A stretch of DNA of 39,361 nt. Origin: an uncultured Amylibacter sp. (GTDB taxonomy: Bacteria; Pseudomonadota; Alphaproteobacteria; Rhodobacterales; Rhodobacteraceae). Under the pieces are notes generated by a model. That model did not search any database. It worked only from the letters and a program-made list of their open reading frames with translations, and was not told the DNA's origin. Position numbers and translations under genes: made by a program. How positions within the stretch are numbered: position 1 is the first letter of the stretch; the number at the start of each line of letters is the position of its first letter. The stretch is taken from contig CAJJAY010000051.1 in assembly GCA_905182285.1 (NCBI GenBank), forward strand, positions 1 through 39,361, in the 5' to 3' direction. Of this stretch, positions 16,944-25,674 are shown piece by piece.

Positions 16944-17833
16944 TGGTAATGCGTCCTTCGATCAAGATAAATGAATTGGATCGCTGCAACAATACAAAGA
17001 ACTAATAATATCAATATTGTCATTGCTGCTGCATGAGGAGCATCAAAGAATGCAAATGCCATTTCCCATATATAATAAAGAATAAGTTTCGAAGCATCTG
17101 ATGGGCCACCTTTTGTTAATATGAATAGGTGATCAATAAGCTTTACTGAATTTATCATAGCATTAACTAGTATAAAAAGTGTGGTAGGCATGAGTAAAGG
17201 CAAGACTATTCTTCGTGTGTAAGTCCAACGACTAGTGCCTTCTATATCTGCAGCTTCTTTATAGTCTTCGGGTATTGTTTGAAGAGCCGCGAGGTAAAAA
17301 ATCATAAAGAAACCAGCTTCTTTCCATATGGTTACAAAGATAATTGCCCATAATGCAGTTTCAGGCTGACCTAACCAATTAACTGAAGGTAAACCAAATA
17401 ATGAACCAATTTGATCAAGCACCCCAAGTCCAGGTGTATAGAAAAATAACCATAAATTCGCAGCGGCAATCATAGGTAAAACTGTTGGAGTAAAGTAAGC
17501 CGTTCTAACGAAACCACGTGCTGGAATTTTAGAGTTTGCCCAGAGTGCCATTGAAAGCGCAATTATAACAGATACGGGAATTGTTATAGCTGCATAAAAA
17601 AGGTTATTTTTAACAACTAACCAAAAAGTTGGGTCAGCAAATAGGTCATTATAATTTTCTATCCCAATGAATTCTGAAGGCCTTCGACGTGTATGTTTTG
17701 AAAATAAACTTGAAAAGAAAGTTGCCCCTGACGGGTAAAAAGCAAATATTGAGAGCATTAGAGCGGCAGGTGACAGCATAAGCCATCCATAAATAGCTTG
17801 TCTGCGTTTCTCTAAATTGATGTGATTGCTCAT
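16940..17833 (-). CDS. ABC permease, UgpA/MalF type
   Basis: 297-residue permease with about six helices and coupling motif EAADIEGTSRWTYTRR. The N-terminal helix LMLSPAALMLSIFAFYPSG is typical of UgpA-type permeases. It is separated from the binding-protein gene by 58 bases that hold a stem-loop, and overlaps the next permease gene by ATGA. Partner of the 16134-16943 product. Confidence 0.88.
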   Translation of the reverse strand: MSNHINLEKRRQAIYGWLMLSPAALMLSIFAFYPSGATFFSSLFSKHTRRRPSEFIGIENYNDLFADPTFWLVVKNNLFYAAITIPVSVIIALSMALWANSKIPARGFVRTAYFTPTVLPMIAAANLWLFFYTPGLGVLDQIGSLFGLPSVNWLGQPETALWAIIFVTIWKEAGFFMIFYLAALQTIPEDYKEAADIEGTSRWTYTRRIVLPLLMPTTLFILVNAMINSVKLIDHLFILTKGGPSDASKLILYYIWEMAFAFFDAPHAAAMTILILLVLCIVAAIQFIYLDRRTHYQ

Positions 17834-17853
17834 AATTTTGCCTTTATAATAAT

Positions 17854-17880
17854 TACCGGCCCCTAAGAATGAGGCCGGTA
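17854..17880 (-). other. Intercistronic stem-loop after the second binding-protein gene
   Basis: GC-rich hairpin with 8-base arms (TACCGGCC and GGCCGGTA) and an 11-base loop, 11 bases after the binding-protein stop. No U-run follows on the minus strand. It stands in the same place as the ugpB-ugpA hairpin but has a different sequence; a role in setting binding-protein level is likely. Confidence 0.7.
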
Positions 17881-17891
17881 TTTCAATTTAA

Positions 17892-19145
17892 TCAACGATA
17901 TGCTTTAAGTAATCGTTCTGCTGAATTTTGAGCTTCACTTAATGCTTCTTCAGAAGATTTAGCACCTGTTAATGCAGACTGGATTGCATTATTTAATCCA
18001 TCGCGAACACGTGCTGTTTCAAATGTAGAAAATTCAGCTACAGCGTTCTCTAGCTGGTTGCGCGCAACCAATGCTGGTGGAAACTCTTTTGTGTATGCTT
18101 TTAATGCATCAGTTTCGTAAGCAGCTGGAGATACACCCATGTAACCTGTAGCAATCGACCATGCTGCAGCTTGCTCTGGAGATGTCATGAATTCAATAAG
18201 CTTTAAAGATGCTGCCTGCTCTTCTGCAGAAGTATCTTTAAATATATAGAAATTACCACCACCTGTTGGTGAGCCTTTTCGAACGTTTGCTGGAAGTTCA
18301 GCAACACCAAAGTCAAAGCTTGCACCTTTCTTAACGGCAGTTAAGTTTCCTGTTGAATGCCACATCATAGAAGTTTGGCCTTCTAAGAATGCTTGGCGTA
18401 ATGTACCCCATTCAACAGTGCCAGTAGGCATAATTCCATGTTCAGTTGATAGAGATTTCCAGAAATCCAATGTATCTACTACAGCTTGATCATCAAAATA
18501 AGTATTTAAGCCATCACCAGACATAACTTCTTTACCATTTTGAATAGCAAGAGCTTGGAACATCCAATATGGATATCCAGTTGATGGTATCATAAGGCCA
18601 TATGTATCGTCATTTGTTAATGCTTTACCTGCAGATATTAGCTCATCCCAAGTAGTTGGAGGAGATTCTGGATCTAATCCTGCTGCTCGGAATTGGTCTT
18701 TATTGTAATATGCAACAATTGTTGAGCGTTGGAATGGAATTCCCCAAGTTTTACCTTCAATTATTCCATTTGCCATTAGCGCTGGGTAAAAGCTGTTTAA
18801 CCATGCTGGATCGCTTACTAAATCGTCAAATGGTAATATTAAATCTTGTTCAATAAGGTCATATGCATCGATTGAAAACATTACTGCTAATTGAGCGCCT
18901 TCACCTGAATTTAATGCTGACAATGCACGAACACGTGTGTCATCATAGTTTCCAGAGTAAACTGCATTTACTTTGATATCAGGGTTTTCTGCTTCAAAAT
19001 CTGCAACTATACCATCAACGACTTGCGTTAACGAACCGCCAACTGCGATTGGATAGTACATTGTAAGTTCTGTATCAGCAGTTGCCGGAATGGCTATGCT
19101 GGCAGCTAAGGTAGCAGCTATGCTGAGTGATTTTAAGTACTTCAT
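17892..19145 (-). CDS. Periplasmic binding protein, UgpB-like family
   Basis: 417-residue solute-binding protein with signal peptide MKYLKSLSIAATLAASIAIPATA (likely cut after ATA). It belongs to the extracellular solute-binding family 1, near UgpB: the N-terminus YYPIAVGGSLTQVVDGI and SGNYDDTRVRALSAL recall that family. It lacks the KGxRLGxxxQIR segment that the other UgpB of this window keeps; the corresponding region reads ETARVRDGLNNA. Its ligand is therefore probably not simple glycerol-3-phosphate. A strong Shine-Dalgarno (GGAGGAT) precedes the ATG. It is the third gene of the DeoR-led operon, after the ATPase, and should feed the permeases that follow. Confidence 0.88.
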   Translation of the reverse strand: MKYLKSLSIAATLAASIAIPATADTELTMYYPIAVGGSLTQVVDGIVADFEAENPDIKVNAVYSGNYDDTRVRALSALNSGEGAQLAVMFSIDAYDLIEQDLILPFDDLVSDPAWLNSFYPALMANGIIEGKTWGIPFQRSTIVAYYNKDQFRAAGLDPESPPTTWDELISAGKALTNDDTYGLMIPSTGYPYWMFQALAIQNGKEVMSGDGLNTYFDDQAVVDTLDFWKSLSTEHGIMPTGTVEWGTLRQAFLEGQTSMMWHSTGNLTAVKKGASFDFGVAELPANVRKGSPTGGGNFYIFKDTSAEEQAASLKLIEFMTSPEQAAAWSIATGYMGVSPAAYETDALKAYTKEFPPALVARNQLENAVAEFSTFETARVRDGLNNAIQSALTGAKSSEEALSEAQNSAERLLKAYR

Positions 19146-19180
19146 TTTTATCCTCCCATGGATGTTAAATGTTTTGGCAA

Positions 19181-20206
19181 CTATTGCCCGGTTATGCTCT
19201 CACCTGCACTGTTGAAGATGTGCAAATCTTGGTCATCAAATGTAATATCTATTTTTTGACCTGAAGGGAGCATTGACAAGCCCGGTTGCAATACATTCAA
19301 CCCAGTTGTCCCTTCATGTTCCAATCCGATAAGTGTTTCGGATCCTAGGAATTCTGCCTCTGAAACTCTGCAGGAAAGGCGACCCTCACCTAGAGGTACA
19401 ATGGTAATATTCTCAGCGCGAAGACCAATTCTATTTCCATTTTCAATACCGTTGATAATATTTGAATCAATTAAAGCCATTGCGGGTGCTCCAATAAATT
19501 CTGCAACAAACGTATTTTGAGGATGATTGTATAGATCGTTTGGAGATCCTATTTGTTGGATGTGTCCATCTTTCATTAATACAACTTTGTCTGCCATACT
19601 CATTGCTTCAGTTTGGTCGTGTGTTACGTAAACTACTGTTATACCCAAATCACGCTGTAATTTTTTTATGTCTTTGCGAACTGATGAACGCAATTTGGCA
19701 TCAAGATTTGAAAGAGGCTCATCCATTAAACACAATCGTTGTCCTGCAACAATAGCTCGAGCTAATGCAACACGTTGACGTTGGCCACCAGACAATTCTC
19801 CTGGTTTGCGCTTCTCAAGTCCTTCTAAACCTGTAATTTTTAATGCTCGTTCCATTTTCTCTTGGCGTTCTGCCTTGGGAACTCGGCGGACTTTAAGGCC
19901 AAAAATCACATTTTCCGCTACAGATAAATGAGGGAATAATGCATAAGATTGAAATACCATTGATAAATTGCGATCCGAAGCCGCACTTGTGGTAACGTCT
20001 GCCCCATCAATAAATATTTTACCTTGATCAGGAATTTCAAGACCGGCCAATAGTCGTAAGGAAGTTGATTTACCGCATCCTGAAGGGCCCAAAAGTGCTA
20101 CAAAAGATCCCTCTTCGATTTCTAAAGAAATACCTTCAACACCCAGTTGCCCATTCCATTGCTTTCCAACATTTTCCAGTACAACAAATGGTTTAGTACT
20201 CATCAT
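19181..20206 (-). CDS. ABC transporter ATPase, UgpC/MalK type
   Basis: 341-residue CUT1-type ATPase. Walker [10 protein letters not shown] (residues 40-48), Q-loop VFQSYALFPHLS, signature LSGGQRQRV, Walker B CLMDEP and [10 protein letters not shown] are present, with a C-terminal OB-type domain from about residue 235. The ATG overlaps the stop of the DeoR gene by one base (TAATG). Having the ATPase before the binding protein differs from the B-A-E-C order of the other ugp operon, which argues against a simple duplication of that operon. Confidence 0.9.
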   Translation of the reverse strand: MMSTKPFVVLENVGKQWNGQLGVEGISLEIEEGSFVALLGPSGCGKSTSLRLLAGLEIPDQGKIFIDGADVTTSAASDRNLSMVFQSYALFPHLSVAENVIFGLKVRRVPKAERQEKMERALKITGLEGLEKRKPGELSGGQRQRVALARAIVAGQRLCLMDEPLSNLDAKLRSSVRKDIKKLQRDLGITVVYVTHDQTEAMSMADKVVLMKDGHIQQIGSPNDLYNHPQNTFVAEFIGAPAMALIDSNIINGIENGNRIGLRAENITIVPLGEGRLSCRVSEAEFLGSETLIGLEHEGTTGLNVLQPGLSMLPSGQKIDITFDDQDLHIFNSAGESITGQ

Positions 20207-20979
20207 TATTCTCTTTCTGCTAACAATAAGCTATCGCCTATGTCATCAAGTAAGTGGTTAAATTCTTTATCGGGGCGTTGATCTAGAATTACATGATCAA
20301 CGTCTTTTATATTTTCGCCGTAAGCAGGGGCTATTCGGCCAAATTTTGTACAATCCATAACTAGAAGTGATACTTGGGAGTTTTCTCTGATGCGTTTTCT
20401 AACGCGTACTTCCGAAGCATGGAATTCTAATAAACTTCCGTCCAAAGCAACACCTGCAACACCAAAGATTCCAAACTCAGCTCGATATCTCCCAAAAAAA
20501 TCTAATACTTCATCGCCTAAGATATCACGATCTGGAAGTCTTATTTCTCCTCCAGGAAGTATTATCCTATTAGATAATTCATCGCTTAATACCATTGCTG
20601 CACTAAGATTATTTGTAATAACTGTTAAGTTTTTGCGGCGCCTTAATGCTTTTGCAACACTCAACGGGGTGGAACCAATAGATATAAAAATTGTGGCCCC
20701 ATCAGGTATGAGCTCAACAGCTGCTTCTCCAATATCACTCTTTTCTAATTTGTTGGTTCCGGTTCGTTGATCAAAGGGTGTATTCAAGTATTCAGCACCA
20801 AGCTCTATGCGGCCGTGGCGTCTAACTAATTTATCGCTTTCGCATAACTTATCTATATCACGCCTTATAGTTTGCATTGAAACACCAAGGTTTTCTGCAA
20901 GATCGCCAACAGAGACTGCTCCATGCTCTAAAACAATAGTTGTTATATCATCTCGTCTTTTATTTTTCTTCTTTGACAC
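20206..20979 (-). CDS. DeoR/GlpR-family transcriptional repressor
   Basis: DeoR-family regulator. An N-terminal helix-turn-helix (VSVGDLAENLGVSMQTIRRDI) is followed by the KLVRRHGR segment and a sugar-phosphate isomerase-like sensor domain with the ISIGSTPLSVAKAL ligand loop. I choose the GTG at 20979 (257 residues), because GGGGA lies about 6 bases before it; a TTG 48 bases upstream extends the ORF but falls in the repeat-rich control region. Such regulators usually sense a phosphorylated intermediate, GlpR being the glycerol-3-phosphate example. It leads the transporter-phosphodiesterase operon and is divergent from a HAD gene across nested inverted repeats, so autoregulation and control of both directions are likely. 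Confidence 0.9.
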   Translation of the reverse strand: MSKKKNKRRDDITTIVLEHGAVSVGDLAENLGVSMQTIRRDIDKLCESDKLVRRHGRIELGAEYLNTPFDQRTGTNKLEKSDIGEAAVELIPDGATIFISIGSTPLSVAKALRRRKNLTVITNNLSAAMVLSDELSNRIILPGGEIRLPDRDILGDEVLDFFGRYRAEFGIFGVAGVALDGSLLEFHASEVRVRKRIRENSQVSLLVMDCTKFGRIAPAYGENIKDVDHVILDQRPDKEFNHLLDDIGDSLLLAERE

Positions 20980-21017
20980 TTTAATCCCCAGATTCGTTTT
21001 GTAAGTGTATTTTACTA

Positions 21018-21139
21018 AAAACAACAAAACAACAAAAAAAAGAAAATATATTAAAATAGTTAATGTTTATCAAAATTTATATTACAAAAATATAAATTTT
21101 GATAGAATTTTGGTATTATTTTTGTTGTTTTGTTGTTTT
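21018..21139. promoter_or_regulatory. Nested inverted repeats, DeoR operator region
   Basis: Two perfectly complementary 21-base elements, 21018-21038 and 21119-21139, made of ACAAC/ACAAA units (TTGTTTTGTTG on the other strand), stand 101 bases apart. Between them is a second perfect inverted repeat: 14-base arms at 21068-21081 and 21091-21104 (ATCAAAATTTATA core) with a 9-base spacer. The whole lies between the divergent DeoR and HAD genes. T- and G-rich repeats of the TTTGTT kind are known targets of several DeoR-family repressors, and paired sites allow looping. Binding here is inferred. Confidence 0.6.
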
Positions 21140-21214
21140 GTGTTTGTTTTATCTTATTTCTTATTATAAATAATTTATAATATTATTTTTAATAAACTCA
21201 TTAAAACTTGGATC

Positions 21215-22108
21215 ATGTCTATTATGTTAACTACTCAATCAATATTTGACAGGTATGAAGAAATTCGACCTAGAATGCCTAAAGTTACAACACCAAAGGA
21301 ATATCAGGATATTGATTCACTATTAGATATAGCTGAAAAAGGGACTACATTCGTATTCGATGCATTTGGAGTTCTTAATGTTGGTGAGACTTTAATAGCA
21401 GGTGCTGACAAAAGATTAGCTCAGTTGAGAGTGCTTGGATGCAATATAAGAATTCTTACAAATGCAGCAAGTTATGACCATAATGGGGCAGTTAATAAAT
21501 TTAATCGACTTGGCTTATCAGTCAGTGGAGATGAAATTATAACGAGTAGGGACGCTACATTGCTTGGGCTAAAATCGGGTCTTTGGGGAATAATTGCAGC
21601 TGATGAGGATGAATTAAACGATATTCCACAAGATTTTTTACGTATTCTTGATAATCCAAATGAATACGATCATGTCGATGGGTTTGTTTTTCTTTCTTCA
21701 TCTAGTTGGACAAATGTACGTCAGAATTTATTAATAAAATCACTATTGAAGCATCAACGTCCTGTATTAATTGGAAATGCCGACCTTGTAGCGCCCAGAG
21801 ATTATGGTTTTTCTTTAGAGCCAGGACATTTTGGACATTTATTAGTTGATAATGGTGTAGAAAATGTACAATTTTTTGGCAAACCTTTTCCGAAAGTTTA
21901 TGAAATCCTTGAAAAAACATTAGCTAAAGTTGATTCACGTAAGATTATAATGTGTGGAGATTCTCTTCATACAGATATTATAGGCGCTGCATCTCGAGGT
22001 TGGCAAACTGTTCTTGTTACTCGTGATGGGCTGTTTTCTGGTTTTGAAACATTAGATTTTTGCAAAAAATCAAATTTATATCCTGATTGGCGATTGCCAG
22101 CCATATAG
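21215..22108 (+). CDS. NagD-like HAD hydrolase (class IIA), copy 1
   Basis: 297-residue HAD-superfamily protein of the class IIA (NagD/PNPP) type. Motif I is FVFDAFGVLN with nucleophile Asp49; the usual second Asp (DxD) is Phe51. Motif II RILTNAA, the FFGKPFPKVYE lysine segment and motif IV CGDSLHTDIIGA are present. Predicted to hydrolyse a small phosphate ester in the cytoplasm, though the altered motif I leaves doubt. It is a paralogue of the protein encoded at 26518-27411, which is also 297 residues. It is divergent from the DeoR gene and probably shares its control. Confidence 0.85.
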   Translation: MSIMLTTQSIFDRYEEIRPRMPKVTTPKEYQDIDSLLDIAEKGTTFVFDAFGVLNVGETLIAGADKRLAQLRVLGCNIRILTNAASYDHNGAVNKFNRLGLSVSGDEIITSRDATLLGLKSGLWGIIAADEDELNDIPQDFLRILDNPNEYDHVDGFVFLSSSSWTNVRQNLLIKSLLKHQRPVLIGNADLVAPRDYGFSLEPGHFGHLLVDNGVENVQFFGKPFPKVYEILEKTLAKVDSRKIIMCGDSLHTDIIGAASRGWQTVLVTRDGLFSGFETLDFCKKSNLYPDWRLPAI

Positions 22109-22213
22109 TATAATAATTATTAAACTAATTAATTACAAATGTTATAATATGAAACCAAATTTGAACTTTTAGATATTTAGATATTAGTTCATAGAAAAAG
22201 CCAGGGCTTTAAT

Positions 22214-22870
22214 ATGAAAACTTTAGAAGCAATAATCTTTGACCTTGATGGAACACTTATTCACAGCGCTCCTGATATACAATATGCGTCGAATGAAGCA
22301 TTAAAGTCTATTGGACGTAATCCATTAGATATAAATACAATTATCTCATTTATTGGGAATGGGTCTGAGGTATTAGTTGATCGAATTATTGATGTTACTG
22401 GAGGTGGAAATGAAGTACTAAAGCGTACGACATTTGAAACGTTTATGGAAATATATGAAAAAAATATTACAACATTTACAGTGCCTTATCCAGGTGTAGT
22501 AAATGCTCTAGCTGAATTTAAGGCAAATGGTATAAAGTTAGGTATTTGTACAAATAAGCCAAATAAAGCTGCCATCGACATATGTGATAAGTTGGGAATT
22601 GCAAACTATTTTGACACTATAACAGGTGCAGTTGTTGATAAACCAAAAAAACCAGATCCATTTTTATTAAAAAAGTGTATAAAAACATTAGAAACTACGA
22701 TTGATAATGCTTTATTTGTTGGTGATAGTACTATTGATTTTAATACTGCTGTCGCAACATCAATTGATTTTAAATTGTATTCTGGCGGTTATCTAAATGA
22801 ACCTTACCCTGATTTTAGTAAATTAAATCAATTTAGTGATTGGAACAATCATAACATTACTTATGCTTAG
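22214..22870 (+). CDS. Phosphoglycolate phosphatase-like HAD hydrolase
   Basis: 218-residue HAD phosphatase of the Gph type (class IA helical cap). Motif I is IIFDLDGTLIHSAPD (Asp10 and Asp12, the complete DxD), motif II ICTNKP, Lys in DKPKKPDP, and motif IV FVGDSTIDF. Length fits Gph (about 220-250). It may serve phosphoglycolate salvage as housekeeping, or dephosphorylate a substrate brought in by the phn-type transporter encoded 162 bases downstream. It differs from PhnX phosphonatase, which has DxAGT in motif I. The start ATG has CAGGG about 7 bases upstream. Confidence 0.82.
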   Translation: MKTLEAIIFDLDGTLIHSAPDIQYASNEALKSIGRNPLDINTIISFIGNGSEVLVDRIIDVTGGGNEVLKRTTFETFMEIYEKNITTFTVPYPGVVNALAEFKANGIKLGICTNKPNKAAIDICDKLGIANYFDTITGAVVDKPKKPDPFLLKKCIKTLETTIDNALFVGDSTIDFNTAVATSIDFKLYSGGYLNEPYPDFSKLNQFSDWNNHNITYA

Positions 22871-23032
22871 TATGTCTCAGATTTAAAATGTTTTTTTTAA
22901 TTTTTTAGATTCTTTCTACTTAATTATACGCCACTAAACGAAAAGAAGCGAACATTCCTTGTTGATGTTCAATTGGATATAGTGTTCGATAACAATACTA
23001 GAAAATATTTTACGAAATTTAGGGAGAGTACT

Positions 23033-24007
23033 ATGAAATTAATTAGCTCACTTTTGTCTGGTGCAGCATTAACTTTAACTATGGCTTTAGCAGCCCCTGT
23101 TTTAGCGAATGATTGTCCAAGAGGCGATTTAGATAAGCGATACTGTGACGTTAATGGAGATCTAATAGCAGATACGCCAACAGATGCGTCTGAACTTGTT
23201 GATCCAGACACTTTAATCTTTGCATATACGCCGGTTGAAGATCCTGCTGTATATAAAACTGCATGGTCTGACTTCTTGACACATTTAGAAAAAGAAACTG
23301 GTAAATCAGTTGTATTTTTCCCAGTACAAAATAATGCTGCTCAAATTGAAGCTATGCGCTCAGGACGATTACACATAGCTGGTTTTAACACTGGATCAAA
23401 TCCATTAGCTGTCAATTGTGCGGGATTTAATCCTTTTACAATAATGGCATCAAAAGATGGTAATTTCGGTTATGAGATGGAAATTATTACTTATCCTGGT
23501 TCAGGTATTGAAAAGGTTGAGGACATTAGGGGTAAGCAATTGGCATTTACGTCGCCTACATCTAACTCTGGCTTCAAAGCTCCATCAGCTATATTAAAAG
23601 GTGATTTCGACATGTTGCCTGATCGTGATTTTGAACCTGTTTATTCAGGTAAACATGATAACTCAATTCTTGGTGTAGCAAATAAAGACTACATGGCAGC
23701 ATCAATTGCTAATTCAGTTAAATCTCGAATGATTAGTCGTGATGTTATTAAAGCTGAAGATGTAAAAGTGATTTATAAGTCACAGACTTTTCCAACTACT
23801 GGGTTTGGAACAGCACATAACCTCACACCACAATTAAAAGAACAAATTAGAAATGCATTTTTAAACTTTGAGTGGGAAGGTACATCACTAGAAGAAGAAT
23901 TTGAGAAATCTAATGAGGGACAATTTTTAGAGATGACATACCAAGTATTTTGGGAAGTTATCCGTAAAATAGACACAGCAAATGGCGTAAGCTACGCGTG
24001 TGAATAA
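23033..24007 (+). CDS. phnD: Phosphonate/phosphate-ester ABC binding protein PhnD-like
   Basis: Periplasmic binding protein of the phosphate/phosphite/phosphonate family (324 residues). I place the start at ATG 23033, which follows AGGGAGAG and begins a proper signal peptide (MKLISSLLSG... cut near VLA); a longer ORF begins upstream at 22973. The mature N-terminus has a paired-Cys, acidic segment (DCPRGDLDKRYC, then DVNGDLIAD) that looks like a small calcium-binding loop ahead of the LIFAYTPVEDPAVY domain start. The late SQTFPTTGFGTAHNL segment and the early AAQIEAMRSGRLHIAGF fit PhnD. An intercistronic hairpin follows. Ligands of the family include 2-aminoethylphosphonate, phosphite and phosphate esters; the exact one is not visible. 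Confidence 0.88.
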   Translation: MKLISSLLSGAALTLTMALAAPVLANDCPRGDLDKRYCDVNGDLIADTPTDASELVDPDTLIFAYTPVEDPAVYKTAWSDFLTHLEKETGKSVVFFPVQNNAAQIEAMRSGRLHIAGFNTGSNPLAVNCAGFNPFTIMASKDGNFGYEMEIITYPGSGIEKVEDIRGKQLAFTSPTSNSGFKAPSAILKGDFDMLPDRDFEPVYSGKHDNSILGVANKDYMAASIANSVKSRMISRDVIKAEDVKVIYKSQTFPTTGFGTAHNLTPQLKEQIRNAFLNFEWEGTSLEEEFEKSNEGQFLEMTYQVFWEVIRKIDTANGVSYACE

Positions 24008-24017
24008 ACATATACAT

Positions 24018-24045
24018 AAAGGGCGAGCTTAATTGCTCGCCCTTT
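24018..24045 (+). other. Intercistronic stem-loop between phnD and phnC
   Basis: Perfect 11-base stem (AAAGGGCGAGC with its complement at 24035-24045) and a TTAATT loop, ending in TTT. It lies in the 57-base gap and so may act as a partial terminator or a stabilising structure. GC content is far above the surroundings. Confidence 0.75.
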
Positions 24046-24064
24046 CATAAAAATGGAGAATTAA

Positions 24065-24856
24065 ATGCTTAAGCTTGATAAACTAGTAAAAACTTATAAG
24101 ACTGGAGACCAAGCTTTAAAAGAAGTGGATATTGATGTTCCACAGGGTCAAGTTTTAGCTCTAATTGGCCCATCTGGAGCGGGAAAATCAACTTTAATAA
24201 GATGTATCAACAGATTAGTAGAGCCTACATCTGGTAAAGTATATTTAGACGATATTGAATTAACGAGCCTTTCTTCTGGTTCATTACGTCGAGAGCGTCG
24301 GCGAATGGGAATGATCTTTCAAGAATATGCACTTATAGAACGCCTCACGGTGATGGAAAATGTTTTGTCGGGTCGATTAGGTTATGTTGGTTTTTGGCGT
24401 AGTTTTTTGCGTAAGTTTCCACAATCAGATATTGATGAAGCTTACAGACTTTTGGATCGAGTTGGATTAGCTCATATGGCAGACAAGCGCGCGGATGAAT
24501 TATCTGGAGGCCAGAGGCAAAGAGTTGGTATTTGTAGAGCTTTAATTCAAAATCCTGCCTTACTATTGGTTGATGAACCAACAGCTTCTCTGGATCCAAA
24601 AACATCTCGTCAAATTATGCGATTGATTTGTGAATTATGTAGAGAGCGTGAACTTGCAGCTATTATTAATATTCATGATGTTGCCTTAGCACAAATGTTT
24701 GTTCAGAGAGTTGTTGGGTTACGATTTGGAGCTGTACAATTTGATGGACCACCAGAAGGCTTAACTCCCGATGTTTTAACCATGATATATGGTGAAGAAG
24801 ATTGGGAAGCCACAATTGAAAGCGTTGATGATGAAGATGATTTGGTGACGCTATGA
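24065..24856 (+). CDS. phnC: Phosphonate-type ABC transporter ATPase
   Basis: 263-residue ATPase. Walker [10 protein letters not shown], the PhnC hallmark segment [19 protein letters not shown] and [11 protein letters not shown], signature LSGGQRQRV, Walker B LLLVDEP and INIHDV are all present. The C-terminus overlaps phnE1 by four bases (ATGA). It powers the importer with the two PhnE proteins and PhnD. The AATGGAGAATTAA Shine-Dalgarno lies just after the hairpin. Confidence 0.93.
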   Translation: MLKLDKLVKTYKTGDQALKEVDIDVPQGQVLALIGPSGAGKSTLIRCINRLVEPTSGKVYLDDIELTSLSSGSLRRERRRMGMIFQEYALIERLTVMENVLSGRLGYVGFWRSFLRKFPQSDIDEAYRLLDRVGLAHMADKRADELSGGQRQRVGICRALIQNPALLLVDEPTASLDPKTSRQIMRLICELCRERELAAIINIHDVALAQMFVQRVVGLRFGAVQFDGPPEGLTPDVLTMIYGEEDWEATIESVDDEDDLVTL

Positions 24857-25674
24857 ATACAGATATTTTTAATGTTCAAGTAAAAATAGGCAAACCTTGG
24901 AAAAAACCACCGTTTGTTCAAAGCAATTTATTAAGATGGGTATTAATAACAGGTTTCGTTATTTACCTAATAGCGGCTTATATGACGATCGATGTAAATT
25001 GGTCTCGTGTTTATGAAGGTTTGGAACGTGGTAAAAAGTTTGTTTTAGCTTTTACCAATCCAGATTTCACATCACGTTCCTCAGATATCTGGGAGGGCAT
25101 GATAGAAAGTATATTGATGACGGTTGCATCTTCTGTTGTTGGTATTCTTATATCTATTCCCATAGCCCTTGGGGCAGCTAGGAATGTTTCACCTTTACCA
25201 GTATATTTAATTTGTAGAGGGATAATAGCAATTAGCCGAGCGTTACAGGAAATTATCGTTGCAATTCTGTTAGTTGCTATATTTGGGTTTGGACCACTTG
25301 CTGGTTTTCTTACTCTAAGTTTTGCTACAATAGGATTTTTATCAAAGTTATTAGCTGAAGATATTGAAAGCATGGATAAAGTTCAGGCGGAAGCAATAAA
25401 AGCATCTGGAGCTAAATGGACACAGTGGATTAATTATGGCGTTCAACCACAAGTAATGCCCCGATTGATTGGATTAAGCATATATAGAGTTGATATCAAC
25501 TTTCGAGAAAGTGCAATTCTAGGCTTGGTAGGTGCAGGGGGTATTGGTGCAACACTTAATACAGCATTTGATCGTTATGAATATGATACTGCTGCTGCAA
25601 TTCTATTGATTATTATCGTAATTGTTATGGCTCTAGAATATTTATCGGGTATTGTAAGAGCGAGGGTTCAATAA
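24853..25674 (+). CDS. phnE1: Phosphonate-type ABC permease 1
   Basis: 273-residue permease with an N-terminal helix (about residues 27-45), a periplasmic loop and about five more helices. The coupling segment [22 protein letters not shown] and the late [15 protein letters not shown] are typical of PhnE. It is translationally coupled to phnC and overlaps phnE2 by one base (TAATG). It forms a heterodimer with PhnE2. Confidence 0.92.
   Translation: MNTDIFNVQVKIGKPWKKPPFVQSNLLRWVLITGFVIYLIAAYMTIDVNWSRVYEGLERGKKFVLAFTNPDFTSRSSDIWEGMIESILMTVASSVVGILISIPIALGAARNVSPLPVYLICRGIIAISRALQEIIVAILLVAIFGFGPLAGFLTLSFATIGFLSKLLAEDIESMDKVQAEAIKASGAKWTQWINYGVQPQVMPRLIGLSIYRVDINFRESAILGLVGAGGIGATLNTAFDRYEYDTAAAILLIIIVIVMALEYLSGIVRARVQ

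Noticed and set aside
22950-22970. GAACAT-N9-ATGTTC dyad before phnD
   Set aside because: Only six-base arms with no second copy seen; too weak to list as an operator, though the position is suitable.
24345-24605. Antisense ORF within phnC, and similar antisense ORFs in other genes
   Set aside because: They lie fully inside well-supported genes, encode low-complexity sequence without motifs and have no ribosome sites.
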